Source: Gnetum montanum (taxonomy: Eukaryota > Streptophyta > Gnetopsida > Gnetales > Gnetaceae). From it: a stretch of DNA of 64,000 bases. Shown here in pieces: positions 22,908-36,079 of this stretch. Position 1 is the stretch's first letter. Each line of letters begins with the position of its first letter. Location: positions 161,174 through 225,173 of the forward strand of contig MNCI01004071.1 in NCBI GenBank assembly GCA_015680685.1, written 5' to 3'. The translations under genes and the position numbers were made by a program. The notes under the pieces were generated by a model, which worked only from the letters and a program-made list of their open reading frames with translations, ran no database searches and was not told the DNA's origin.

Positions 22908-25155
22908 AGAGTGGACCCAACAATGTTACAGGATTGACCGCAAGAGTTTAGCACACTCACACAGGCAAATCACATATACTTCAAGATAACAGCCTATCAC
23001 CTCAATCTAATTGTGAGGCCTAGTAAGGTGACCAACTACTCCACTTGGGCATGTGCCACTCTAAGTGGAAAATTTCTGACAGACCTTCCATACTTAATTT
23101 ATCTAAATATAGAAAAGCATTTTAAAGAGAATGAACATAGAAGGAAAATCCTACCCTTTCCATGTCTTATCAAAAACCTTTGCAAAAGGGGAGGCATAGT
23201 CCACTATGCAAATGACATAATCAGGCATATGACCATTACTTCTTGGTTTCAAATTTGAAGGACAAGACACCTACCATGTCTTAAGAAGAGGAGTAGCAAT
23301 TTCCACCTTCACCACCTACTAAGGAAACAATGCCAGAAGCTCGTGCTACCATTGAATTCTTGCGTAAAATCTTGGAGCAACTCTTGCAACAATAGGAGCA
23401 ATAAGTAGGAATGAGTGGTGAGGCTTCATCTATGTACCAACCTACTATGATTCACCTCAACGAAGTGGATTGAACAATTAATCAGATGGAAGGAGGTGGA
23501 CCAGTATTTTCAGCTCAATGAATGTAACTACTTGCAAGGTCAAATTGTAGTTCCCAAGAGGTAATGGTGTCTCTTTCTCAACATCATTTATTCCCAAAAA
23601 TCTCTAGGAAAAGTGTGAGGGAGAAATTGTACTAGGGATGCAGCACCAAGGGTAAGAGACAGTTCAAAAAGTGGTTGCTAATAGAATCATTGAGGCATTA
23701 AATGCACCTACGACATCTATACTAGACATTTCTACAGTTAGAGATGTGCAAATGTCCACAAGAATTTTCAATGGAAGGTTAAGTGTAACCCAGCATGAAA
23801 AGTTGTTGGACTAACTGGTGGGGGTTGAGCAATCGATTTCAAACATCTTTGATTTTTCAGATAACATTACTACAACCCAGTCAAAGCTACTCGAAGTAAA
23901 GTGAAAATGTATCATCCTTAAAGGAAAAGTTGAAATGACTCAAGCACAAAACCAACACTTGGCTATGAAGGTTGCTAAATTGTATGCCTATTTTCCTGAT
24001 CCCACACTTCTCAACCCTATAATAACAAGATACAAAGATTGGCAATAAATTTAGGAGTGATTAAAACAAGTTGAGAAAATGGTGATAGTGATCTTTAACT
24101 AGTCCATAGCTAAAATAAAGACCTATTCAATTCAAAAGACCTAGGTTTAAACACACTAAGAAAATGAAACATTAACTGTAGAAAACCATCGCCTGTGAAA
24201 TGTTGATGCATAAAAACAACAGATGCAAGAATTCATCCATCAACAACAGGAGTAGCTAGCCAAAGTGAATATAGAATTAAGAAGATTGCCAATAGAGAAT
24301 TGTAATCTCTCTATGAAGGAATTCCATGCCTTATGCTAGAAATATGCCATTGAAATTTTCACCTAGAAAAATGAGGCTCTCAAATTTGAAAGAGTTAAGA
24401 ATCACTGCAAAGACTAGGTTGGCTTGTAGAAGGAGATGAATGAGAAATTTATTCTCAACTGACTAAAACAAAACTAAATGAGACCCTCTAGAAACTCCAA
24501 CATGGAAAAGAGGTGTGGTAGCCTATCATTGATAAGATAGATTCCTACAACAAAGTAGAGATCTGCATGAAGGAGTTGCAAATGAAAGAAATGATAGAAT
24601 ATATGAAATTTTGATAGGAAAATTTGGCAATGTTGACTGCTAGATAGCCACAGTCAGAACTTAAAAAATTGGTGGCCAACTTGTACTTATTGTATGAGGT
24701 TGAGTTCAAGCACCACAAGGACACGAAGCAAAAGCTTGCAATGGAAAACACTAAGCTCAAAATTATTAAGGTAAGATTCACCAATCAACAATTAACTATT
24801 GAGAACCTAACCAAGAGAATGAATGATTACCAAGAGCTACAAAATGCAATCAAGACATTCAATGTCAAGTGCAAACAATTTGTTACATACTTCATCAATG
24901 CTAAGGAGCTATTCCCTGCAATACCCTATCCTTTGAATGTGCCCATTCCAGCCCACATTGGTGAAGCTACATGGACTATGCATGACCCCAAGAGTAAGGA
25001 GGAGAAGATGAAAGCATTGTTGGATGCTTTTTGTCTTCTTCCTCAAGTTGTAGTAGTAGTAGGACAGCCACAATAGCCTAACTTGCTGCATGTGCTTGAA
25101 GTTGGAGAAGGTTTGTTAGAATCTCAAGAGCCTCCACCACCTAGGACCATGTGAT
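22908..25155 (+). pseudogene. Third ORF of element A, C-terminal part
   Basis: Continues the ORF broken at 9747. The frame 23013-23258 reads IYLNIEKHFKENEHRRKILP and PFPCLIKNLCKRGGIVHYAND, like the plant transposon/ATHILA ORF family. The frame 24669-25076 (135 codons) is a Lys/Glu/Asn-rich coiled-coil-like segment (KLAMENTKLKIIKVRFTNQQ) followed by FPAIPYPLNVPIPAHIGEATWTMHDP, closely matching C at 38678 (FPAMSYPWDVSTPAHICDISWTMNDP). Conserved amino acids between diverged copies show that it was once coding. Function unknown. Confidence 0.7.
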
Positions 25156-25371
25156 CTCTTCAATTTTCTTCATACCATCAGAGGACATGTTGTCCAATTT
25201 TTGTTTAGTGTTCAATTTTGTATCATGAACACCACAAATTTGTAATTTTGTTGATCTGTACACCTAGGAAATTAGTTTTGTCATGATAGTTTTTTTGTGC
25301 GATGTGTTAGTCAATAATCCCATACCTTCCCAATTTTGTAAAAAGAACTTGAGGATGAATTTTTATTTAAT

Positions 25372-26264
25372 CATGGGGGTATGATGAGTCATGAATTGAC
25401 CTTGTTGACTGGGCCTCATTAACTAGGCCCTAGCAATGCATCATTTGATGCATTGATGTGGCCTCATCAACATAGGGCCTATTCCTACCTATAAATATGT
25501 GCCAACCCACTGTGGTTTGGGGCATCTTTTCATAGTTGTAGTGAAGCTCTTGTCCTGTTTATATTACAAAATTAGAATATTTTCCTGAGTGCCTGCAGTA
25601 AGAGTCATTAAGTATATGGATCTTTATTCAAGCATTATTGTACCTAAGCATGACAATGTGTGCAATGATAAAGATGAGCTTCTTGATAAACCTTGTAGCA
25701 TTCTAGATAGCTTAAATGTCTATTCATGCATTTAATGTTTTTAGTAATTTATTCAATGTTCGTCAGTAATTAAGCTAGTTAAGTCATTAGTCAAGATAAG
25801 CTAAATAGAAATTAAGTAAATACATAAGTATGACCATTTGAGCATGCTTATGACATTTGGTAATCCTAGTAGGGCTTAATGCTTGGTAACTTAGCAACAT
25901 TATATGTGTTTAGGATGTGTATGGTAAGTGGGACCAGATACTTATGTTAGGACTAGTTGAACAATAGTTATCTAATTAGATTAAAGTAGACATTAAATTA
26001 CTTTATTCTATATCTTGTTTATATCAGCCATCAAAACCATCAAATATAAAATGATAAAAATCATCGACCTCAATTACACTTAAATCATACCCTTGAGCTT
26101 CACGAGTGTAGTTGGGAAGACAATGAACATTCTCAATGTCTAGTTTACTTCCTAGAAAGCTAGTGCACTAGAAAACTATAGACTCTATAGAATTTGACTA
26201 GATCGTGCGTAAATACTTCATGATTCATATGGTTGGGAGTAGAGGCACCTCTAACCATTTATCA
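25372..26264 (+). repeat. Polypurine tract (25372-25381) and 3' LTR (25382-26264) of element A
   Basis: CATGGGGGTA then TGATGAGTC. The LTR ends TTTATCA, 883 bp, with TATAAATA near 25489. The following five bases are AGGAC, the expected target duplication of A, whose partner lies upstream of the window. Confidence 0.8.
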
Positions 26265-27999
26265 AGGACTTAGAGGGTCTATTATCAAGTGATAAAAATG
26301 AATGCAAATGATCATCTTAATTTTAAAACACGGTGTGGAAGAATATAACAGGATGATAGGCAACAAATGATAAAACAAAGGTAGAACTATAAATTTGATA
26401 TTAATACTATGAAATAAAATGTTACAAGAAAAGGTTTAGAAGATACACATTATCAGTTTTAGAGAAATCCAAAAGATGTAATAATGTCTTTAAGCCTTGA
26501 TACAATCATAAGGTGTATTCTACAATGTATTCACATGGATTTGCTTAGTAACTTCACTTATTTGATCCAATGGTTTATGCTATGGAAAAATGATGATGAT
26601 CATTGTGGACTCTTGGATGTCTACATTCCTCAAAAGTGTCAAGTTCTTTATAGATGCAAAATGTCAAAAGTCCTTATAATAAAATAGATTCTCATTTAAA
26701 TAGGCCTTGGGTTTCTGATTTGCTACTAATTAATTCTATCATGATTGTTGATAGATTTCTAGAACATTTTGTGTCACTTAGAATACCTCCATGTAGTGTA
26801 CTAACAATTTTAGCTATTTTTCATTCTCCATATGCTACCTCTATATGCTACATAGCGTATAGAATTTCCATGCCCAGTGCACACAATTAAAACCAAAATC
26901 TTGTATGTTGTCTTTGTAGGCTATCTAGCATACAGAACTGTAATGCCCAGCATACAACTAAAATATTAGATTTTTATAGCTTTTGAAGCAACTTTAATCC
27001 CTCAAGCTAGCATACATGGATTTTGCAACTTCCACAAGCTAGGATGCATGAGATTTACAATGTATGGGTTGTAGTATTTTAAATTCTATTAATAATGCAA
27101 GGCCATAATGCAAGATTTTGGGGGAAATAAGGTAGTTATATTTGTCTTTATTTTTTTACCAAATTACAAAGAATGTTGGCTATGGGTTATAATATGAATT
27201 TATTTAAAGATGTTTAAATAACCTTTCTTATTTGAGGGGTTTTGACTCCTCAACATTTTGATGTAAAGAGCCTAGAGCAGCCTTGGTAACATTGGAAGAG
27301 GAATGTGGGATGAAAGATCAGTTAATTCTGTATAAGGTGGATCCTCTAAACTTGAAAAATAAATTTTTTATATTTTTTTCTTTTTTGCAAAATAGAAAGC
27401 TTGTACACTTTTTAGATACTTGAGCCATGTAGCTATTTTTGTGATAACCGTTAAATTCTTATAGATATGAAATTTTTGTCTATGTCATATGGGCCATAAC
27501 ATTGCAAAGATCATTTTCATTTCAGCACATGCTATATGTTCAAGAAAAATTAATATTATTTATTATATATTAATATTTTATTCAATTATTATTTTAATTT
27601 TAATATTTAATTTGATAAATTTCAAACTTGAATATATTTCTTTCTAGATGTCTTATTAATTTGAAACATGTGTCATTGGAATCATTATTTTGTGTACTAT
27701 TTAATGATGTAACTGGTAAAACTTTTTGACATCTACAATTTTGTGGTTACATTTGTCTTTACTTTTCTTTTTTTTAAAAATTATTCCATTATGTATACTA
27801 GTAATATGAAATTTTGCTATTTTGTATTACTCTACTATATTGACTCTTCTAATTAATAATTTTTATTTATTTTATGACTAATTTCTAAATTATTAAATCA
27901 AGGTTAAATCTTGATTCTTGGAGTTTCATAACATTTGTATTAGTTATTTATAGGACTTTATAAATTATTAATAGAGGTGTTATAGAAATGACCTAAGAA
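26265..27999. other. AT-rich interval without a recognised gene
   Basis: No domain is recognised on either strand. Around 26840-27070 a loose repeat of 'ATGCTA(C/G)..ATA.AGAATT' type phrases occurs (TGCTACATAGCGTATAGAAT, CTAGCATACAGAACTG). T-runs at 27361-27390 and 27760-27775 could be the minus-strand poly(A) end of the neighbouring LINE. Two open frames of about 70 codons (26484, 26654) show no family resemblance. Confidence 0.4.
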
Positions 28000-30900
28000 A
28001 AAAGAAGATAGTGAAGAAACTTATTACAAGACCAACTGTTATTATTCTTAGATTTTTCTTGCATAAGTTTGTTTCTTAAATGAAGCATCCAAACATCATC
28101 TTCATTAATGGACTTTGAAATTCATTTTACTACAAGAAAAATATCCTATTTATAATAATTAATAAGGCCAAGTCCTTCATCTTTCTTTCTCCTACTGCAA
28201 ATATCCAAAGAACCTCTAGAAAAGCCAATGAATAATATGACCAATTCTCTCATAATAAGTTTTAGAATGACCCCAACAACTAGAGTAATAAACATGAGTT
28301 AATTATAACATTTTCTTAATAATTAAAACTTTTCCATCAAGGGTAAGCTTCTTTTTTCTTTTCATTTATAAAGCTTTTTTTTTATTTTATCAATCATCTA
28401 ATTTCACAAGATAATAATAGTAGGCTTCAAAAGAAAAAGATATTTCTAAATTTTGAAGATAGAGTCTTTTTTCAAGATATTTTTAAGACTTGAGAGTAAA
28501 CCACTCATCAATATTTCCATTACAATAAACAATAAATTTTTGTCAATTGATCTGAGAACCAAATAACATGAAGTAATCCTTAATTCTAGCTAAAAGGGTA
28601 TTGATATATTGCAAAGAATTGTTGATCATAAAAAAATAATCATATGCAAAGTGCATGTTAAGAAATTGTGTACCTTGATCATCAATTGAAATTTCCTTAA
28701 TAAAATTCCTTTGTAGATCATAATGTAGATTATGTAAATGAAAATCCACATCAATAATAAAAATATGGGAAGCTAGAAGAATACCTTGATGAACTAATTA
28801 TTGAAGGAAAAAGGAGGAACTTAATCCAAAATTAGTAGTAACTTGAGAGTTAGCATCAGTAAGCAATGTATGAACAAGTCAAATAAAATAATCACCAAAT
28901 CCTAGTTTATAGAGACAATAAATAATGAAATTCCATTTAATCCTATCATAAGCTTTGGCATAATCTAACTTAATAAAGTCAATGTCTTGGTTAGTATCAA
29001 AAGCACACTACATTTCCTCCCAAGTTGTAATAACTTTATTTAAGATATGTCTACCTTTAACAAAACCATTATGCTCAAATCGGATGATATCTTCAATAAC
29101 ATTCTAAATTCAACAAGTCATGCATTTAGCTAAAATTTTATAAGTATTGTTAAGAAGAGTAATAGGTCTTCAATTACCAATATTTTGAAAATCTTAATTT
29201 TGAGGAAGAATATGAATCACACTTTTATTAATATTTTTACCAACAAAAACGTTTTTTAAGAGCTTCTTGAAAATCGTGAAAGAGATCATCTTCAACAATG
29301 TCCTAATGATTCTTAAAAACTTTAATAGGAAAACCATTAAATCTTGGAGCTTTACCATATCCTAAACTAAAGGTCATTTCTTTAATTTCTTTCATTATAA
29401 TTAGAATACTTTTATGTGCTTTTGTTTGAAGATGAAGAATATGCATACTAGATACATGGAGGAATTCCTTTCTAAAACCTTCAAAAGAAAAATTTAAAAA
29501 AATGATTCCCTAAAAAATTGCTAATAGTCTCAAGATATTTAATGATTGAATCATTTATATATAGTGATTTTACTTTAAATAGTTTACCCTTTTCTTTTAG
29601 AAATTTTTAAAAATTCCTTGTAAGATTAATTTTTCAATTTTTAGCCAACCCATGCGACTTTTAGTGAGAGGACTCTTACCTTCAAAAATATCCCAACATT
29701 GTTTAGCATAACAAGTTTTAGCCAAGGCTTTTTGAGTTTTAAAATCAAAGGGATTTTGGTCTTAAATAATTTACATTTACTTTACAAATTTTACAAGATC
29801 TTCTTTAACTTAACTCTTACACTTACCAAATTACTTTTCAAATTAGCTAGCATAATTTCTAACTCTAGAAGTAGTTGTTTGCATTCCATGAAGCTTTGAA
29901 AGTATTTCTCCCACTAGGTCCTATGAACATATTAGCATTCATACGAAAAAGCTCATACTTTCAAAAGGATAAAATAATTAATATCAAATAGAAAAATGCT
30001 ATTAGAAAAATAATCTCACAAAGTAGCATCTTTATGCACTTCTACTTTTCTCACAAGCTTCTTAAAGGAAACATTAGATATGTAAAATTTATTAAGTCGA
30101 TAGTAAATTCTATCATTTCCTCATTCATAATTATACCAAGTATAATGATTTTTTTCAAATAAAATGAGAATAAATAGCTAACATTAAAAACAAAATATTT
30201 TCTTTGAAATCAATCCAATATTTCTTTTGTTGAGAAGATATATTAGAAGAAAGATCACCAAGTTTATCTAAATTACTTTCAACTCTAATAAAATCACTTC
30301 TAATAATCCAAGAAAATTTAGGTATAGATAGAAGATATTTTCAAATCTCCAATTGATCTTTTAAATTATTAGGAGCATGAATATTATAAAGTCTAAAGTA
30401 AACTTTTTCACTATGATAAATAATCTAAATAACTATTTCAAGGTTGTCAAACCTAGAATTCAAAACTTTTAAAGTCTAATTTTTATTAACAATAATAACA
30501 ACACCTCCTTTATTAACTTCATGAGTAGCATAAAAAACAATGCAATTTTTTAAAATACATTTACCAATAAAACTAATATCATAAGTTGAAATCATAATTT
30601 CTTTTACAAAAAAATCTAAAGATAAATGTTCGTTTAAAAGATACTCCCTAGCAATCTTTACTTATGACCTATCAAATAGGCCATAAACATTCCATGATAA
30701 AACTAACATTGAAATGTGGGGAAGGAGGCCTCCATTCTTAATTTTTCCAGCTTAGCATATGTTTAACAATCCATGTCACTAATAAGTGAAAAAAGCATTG
30801 TATAACAAAAAAAAATTGGAACAGTAGAAATAGAATGAGCTAATTTTGGGGTTTTTAAATTAAAAGTAGTAGTTGCATGCCTCTTCCTTTTATGATGCAC

Positions 30901-31141
30901 TAAGTCAAATCCATCTGCATCAATATTTTCATTGTTGGTCTCTACTAAAATTTTTTTCTAAAGAAGAATTCTCTATAGATATTAAGAGTTTACTAGCATC
31001 TTTAAAATTAACATTATTAGTAAAAAAATTTTATTTTTACCTACTAAAAACTATCATTATTTTCCTTTTCTAAAAATTATTGTTTCTTTTCCTCATGAAC
31101 CACTTGTTTATTGAGAATAGGAAAATTTTCAATAACATAGC
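28000..31141 (-). mobile_element. LINE (L1-type), 3' part: endonuclease and RT, minus strand
   Basis: Read on the minus strand, an apurinic-type endonuclease start (SWNVYGL) lies near 30700, followed by MISTYDISFIGKCILKNCIV and other EN-like pieces. The RT region follows. The open stretch 28749-28543 contains HFAYDYFFMINN, corresponding to the LINE 'FADD' box with the first Asp changed to Tyr. Downstream, LTLDGKVLIIKKML and YYSSCWGHSKTYYERIGHII (28360-28240) match the post-RT region of plant L1 elements. Many stops. The 3' end is not defined. The 5' remainder lies at 40066-40900 because element C interrupts the LINE. Confidence 0.8.
31137..31141 (+). other. Left target-site duplication of element C (ATAGC)
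   Basis: ATAGC precedes the LTR start and is repeated exactly at 40061-40065, just after the other LTR end. Confidence 0.9.
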
Positions 31142-32047
31142 TAATGAATTGCATCTCTTTGCCTATGTTGATGGGATCCCATCGACATGAGCCCATCGCA
31201 TGATCTAGTTGACACAAGCCCATTGACGTGATCTCATCTATGCATGGTCTAACACCTTGATGCATACGCATTGATGCAGTGTCTATTGTTGCCTATATAA
31301 ATGCGTGACTCAATCACATTTATGGTATTCATACTTTAGATTGTAGTGAAGCTCTTGCAGTTTTTATTCCCAATAGTTAGAATATTTTTCTAAGTGGCCA
31401 TAGTAGGAGTTAGAACTACACAAATCTTTGTTCAAACATTGATGTACCTAATCACTTCAATGTGCCTAGCAATAAAGATGAGCTTTCTTCATAAACCTTG
31501 CAACATTTGGAATAACTTAATATTTTACTTAATGCATTTATTATTTATGAATTTTAATTCAATAAATTCTAGTTAAAGTAATTAATATAAATTAAATATC
31601 AATTAATTAAAGCACATAAGTACAACCACTTCGAACATACATTTAACACCTTGTAATCCCAGTAGTTCTTAACACTTGGTAATGCAATAGTGTTATACAT
31701 GTTCAAGATGTGTACGGAAACTAGGAATGGATGCTTATGTTAGGAATAGTTAGAAATTAGTTAATTCTTAGATCAAATAATTAGTAGAACATTAAAATTA
31801 CTTTATTCTTTATTCTTTAGCAACTTAGTTCATAAAAGATAAAATGATAAAAGTCATATGCCTTAGTTACACTTAACCATACACTTGCACTTCACAAGTG
31901 TGAATAGAAAGACAACGATTACAATAATTAGTTTTACTTCGTAGAGCCAGTGTACATAGGAACCTAAAGTTCTTGGAATTTGACCAGATCATTTATGAAA
32001 TTTAGTGATTCATATGGTTAGACATAAGGTATACCCACTATTGACGA
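31142..32047 (+). repeat. 5' LTR of element C
   Basis: 906 bp, begins TAATGAAT (consensus TGATG), ends TTGACGA, with TATATAAATG near 31294. Same length as its partner at 39155. The primer site follows after one base. Confidence 0.88.
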
Positions 32048-32048
32048 T

Positions 32049-32066
32049 TGGCACCGTTGCTAGGGA
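32049..32066 (+). other. Primer binding site of element C, tRNA-Asp type
   Basis: TGGCACCGTTGCTAGGGA differs from the expected tRNA-Asp complement only by transitions at three positions. It is the best-preserved primer site of the three in the window. Confidence 0.85.
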
Positions 32067-32203
32067 CATTAGCTAGTTTCGTGCACTATCTAGGACTTAA
32101 TGAAAAATCATTCAACATCATTGGACTGAATCTTAAAGTTGTAATCATTCTAACACTAATAGCAATTTTAAATAGCATCCTGTTAATATCCTTTTAATCC
32201 AAA

Positions 32204-32845
32204 ATGTCTTCTTCTCATAAGGATGATTCTCCACCAAAATGTGAGCACACATCCAATCCAAGGAATGAATGATCAAGCTAGCTAGTGCCCTAATAATGTT
32301 AAGTGGTATATACTCATCCTAATGATTATGTGCTCAATTTCATATTCGTCCTACATTAGGATGACCAGATGTAGTGGAAAGACATGGAGGGCAACATTCT
32401 ATTCCTGCCTCATCGATCAGTTCTTATGATGCTCCAACAAATTCTTATAAGGTTGGGCATCTAGGGGCTTCATGTTAATATGTTGTGCATGATCATGATT
32501 CTAGGGATTACCATCCCACTAAAGATAACATAAAATTGATCGCTAGTAGGAGAAGCGCTATGAAGCTATCAAGGGGAAATGGTTCAATAATCCCTTATTC
32601 CTATTGAGCCAAAAATACAATGAGGATCCCTTCTCTAGGGGTTCTCATTTCACTAAATCTCCTTCCCTTAGTTTTGATGAAGTTGGCTTGAACTGAAATT
32701 TACAATCCATAGTAAACAATCCTGGTTCAGGCAAGAATGGATTCAATGATCATGGAGGATTGAAAGATGGGGGTCATGGTAGGGATAGGGATAGTCATCA
32801 TAATGATGATTGTGGCCATGATCATCAAATAGGGGATGTCCACTG
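32204..32845 (+). pseudogene. gag N-terminal remnant of element C
   Basis: ATG at 32204 gives MSSSHKDDSPPK, parallel to the gag start of element B. YTHPNDYVLNFIFVLH and DMEGNI are shared with B (YTHPDEYVPDFTFILH). The following His/Asp/Gly-rich part ends at about 32840, where integrase sequence begins. Stops from 32269 on. Confidence 0.65.
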
Positions 32846-34085
32846 AACCAAATTAGTATGATGGAATCCTCACTTATCTTCTCACTCAAGAGATTCCACA
32901 AGATCTAGACCATAGGAAAAAACAATAGTTTCTTCATCAAGCCAAATGCTTCATGGAAATCAATGGACATCTTTACAAGGTGTGCACTGATGATCTATTT
33001 TATTGGTATGTTTATGATACTAAATAATTGTGCATTCTTCAAGATGCTCATGTGGGTCATTGTGGGAGTTATTATGAAGGGAGATGCATGAATTTTAAGA
33101 TTCTAATGGCAGGGTATTATTGGCCAACAATATTTAGGGATGCCCAAAACTTCATCCACTCTTGTGAACACTATTAATGCAATGGTGAAATAGCTACTTA
33201 AATGAAGGATCCTCAATAATAGATTCAGCCATTGGAATTCTTCAACATTTAGGGCATCGACTTCATGGATCCCATCACACCCATGTTGAATGGAAAGGTG
33301 TACATAATAGTTGCTATTAACTATTATATTAAATGGGTAGAAGTAACAATTGTCACCAACTATACATCTTTCACTACTGCTTAGTTTGTACAATAGAATA
33401 TTGTAAACAGGTCTAGGATGTCATGTGCGCGGATTTCTAACAATGGTACTTACTTTATAGGCACTACATTTTGAAAGCTCATGCAACACTTTGGGTTTGA
33501 ACATAAATTAACAACACCTTACCAACCCCAAGCCAATGGTCCAGTTGAGTTAACAAATAGGGAGATCACTAAGATCTTAATAAGAATAATTAGCAAATAT
33601 AGGAGAGACTAGAGCAGCAAACTTAACAATGCCCTTTGGGCATACTGCTCAACATGAAAACTTCTTATAGGCTACTCTCCCTATGAGCTGGTGTATGGAA
33701 AATTTCCAACTCTTCTTATTTAATCCTATCTTAGTACACTTTCAACAACTTGTAACCTTGATCTTGACCTAAGTGTAGCACAGAAAGAAAGATAAATCAA
33801 CCTTAATGTGCTAGATGAGAATAGATTGGTAGCCTTGCCACAGAATGAAGTACACAAGGCATTCAAAAAAAATGTCATGACCTCAAAATAAGAAAAGTAA
33901 AATTTCAACCTAGGGACAATGTCTTTATTTATAACCCCACACATGTTCATCAAAAGATTAAATTCAAAACATTGTGGAAAGGACCTTATCTCATTTATGA
34001 AATCCTTCCTTTCAGGGTCATGTTGATCTACAAACCTAAAAGTCCAAATAAGAAATTACTAATCAACACATAACAAATAAAGCCT
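32846..34085 (+). pseudogene. Integrase of element C (broken)
   Basis: YDGILTYLLTQEIPQ starts the homology to B at 15570. The zinc region is better kept than in B (LQDAHVGHCGSYYEGR, HSCEHY). Core: GIDFMDPITPM keeps the first Asp, ISNNGTYF has Asn for the second Asp, and NGPVELTNREITKIL keeps the Glu. Stops occur at several CAA/CAG-like positions. The C-terminal part (LNNALWAYCST, YSPYELVYGKFPTLL) ends near 34080. Confidence 0.85.
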
Positions 34086-36070
34086 TTCCATAAGCCTAAG
34101 CTAGTGATAGCAACACATCTTCGGATGGAAAACCTTACTCAAATATTTAAATCTCCTTCTTCCAACTCAAACATGGGGGAGACAACCATCCATGCCAAAT
34201 CGTATAAGTGGCTCATCAATTTTTATGCTTTTTATTTTACACCATCATTAGTATGTTTTAAATTTCTTAAAAACTTTAGAATTTCTTATATATTTTACTT
34301 TATTTTGATGTGTTTTTCTTATTTTTTTCTAATAAATTATGTTTGTTTTCTCTTCTTTATTGCCAACATGACATAGTGATGCTATAGCTATTTGCTAATG
34401 GTGGTTCATACTTAATGTTTTTGATTGCTAATGTCTAATTTCTAATTTTTCATTTTAATATTAATAACTAAGATAAAGTTTCTTTTTCATTGAACAAGAA
34501 GTGAGTCCATATCATCCACCCCTCCACAACAATCTATGATGTTCCTAGTTTTGGAAATATGAGATCCCTTTCATTAATAAAACTTTAATGAACTTGTGAT
34601 CTTGGTAGTTTCCAAACTTGGCAAAGATTAAAAGGATTGAAAAGGGTGTGACTTCAAGGGGATTCAATGCTCTTTGTACCTTTCTATTCACTTAATTATG
34701 TGAGTGTTTTTCATGGATTTCTTACCATTTCACTATCAACCAATAATAGAAAGTTAATAAGTCTTTGCATGGTGTAGTTCCCATCCAAAAATTCATAAAA
34801 ACATAAAACTTCAAAACAAAATAATGGGAATTCAAAGCACACCCCTTAGACAAGATAATAGGCTACAACCATTAGTTATGAGACTAGAAAGAGATGTTAC
34901 CCATGCCTAAAGGTCCCCTCTAACTAAGGCCCTTTCTCACTTCCTGTTTCTCTTTTTTCTCAATAAGGAAGCGTGATTGATCTATGGGAGAATTCTTGTA
35001 TTTTGAGGGGGTGGAATGGTCTTCAAGTGTCGATGCAAAGTCATTGAAAGTGGTTGGTTTTGATCTGGACTAAGGATGGAGTTTATTGGGTCATTTAACC
35101 ACAAAATCCACAAGGGACTTCATGTGACTATGATTCAGAACTCCATCCCACTCTTCTCTCTCATCCACCAATGCTTTCCATGATTCAGCTCACTACTAGT
35201 TTTTCATATTTTATTTAATGTCTTAGTTTGCTATGTTGAAATTCTTAGGTGAATCCTTCCAAATAAGGTCCTTAACTTTTCATAACCATTAATAAACTAT
35301 GGGGTCCATGGACTCCTTGGTTTGAGCATATGCAAGGGCAAAAAGGACATGAGCTTGCTATGGGGAGGACCCACTTACATAACTCTTAGTTGGGCTAGTT
35401 AAGTTTCTTATCCTTAGACATTTTCACAATTAAATCTTTTGCATTCTCGATTGATTACATTTGGTTTGCATTCCTTTATGGCATTTCTCCATCATTCTCC
35501 AATCAAACACTCCTTCTTTTTGGCCTATCAAAGTCTTTTCATGCATTTCATCATGTTCTAGGCTTCTTGAGCTTTCATAAGACTTAAATTTGATGCAAAA
35601 ACTCCTTATTTTTATTTTTTTTTCCAAATTCAAACTTTGGTCAATAGTATAGATATAGTGCAACACTTAGAAATTTTTTTGTCATTTTTCTTTAAACACT
35701 AGGAGAGTTTTTCCATTTTCCATAGTCCAAGCACCTTCTAGCTCTTGTAACTTTCAAACCGCGTATTCAATTTCTATTATTTTTCAGTCCTCTAGCTCCT
35801 AGAGGTATGCTCTTCATCGTGAGGGCCATAAACCTTAGGTTTTAAACAAGAAATCTTTTGAAATTTTTCTAACTCCTCCAAAGGTCTAATGCATAAAACA
35901 ACATTAAATCATCAATTTATGAAAATTTAAACCCTTCCAATGAACTTCAGTAACTCAATTAATTAAAATAATCAACTTGTCATAGTCACAACTTAGCCAA
36001 GTGAAACTTCCTATGGAGAGAAAGTATCCAAATGTCATGAGTTACACACCACCTGTTAATCCTTGACTTA
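34086..36070 (+). repeat. Post-pol non-coding spacer of element C
   Basis: Aligns with the spacers of A and B, sharing AAAGGTCCCCTCTAACTAAG (34909) and GGGGAGGACCCACTTACATA (35361). No coding pattern common to the copies. Confidence 0.6.
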
Positions 36071-36079
36071 TTGTGATCA

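Noticed and set aside
9748-26264. Tandem duplication or unequal recombination producing three LTRs in a row
   Set aside because: A's third ORF is interrupted and continues in register around B, so nesting explains the layout with fewer events.
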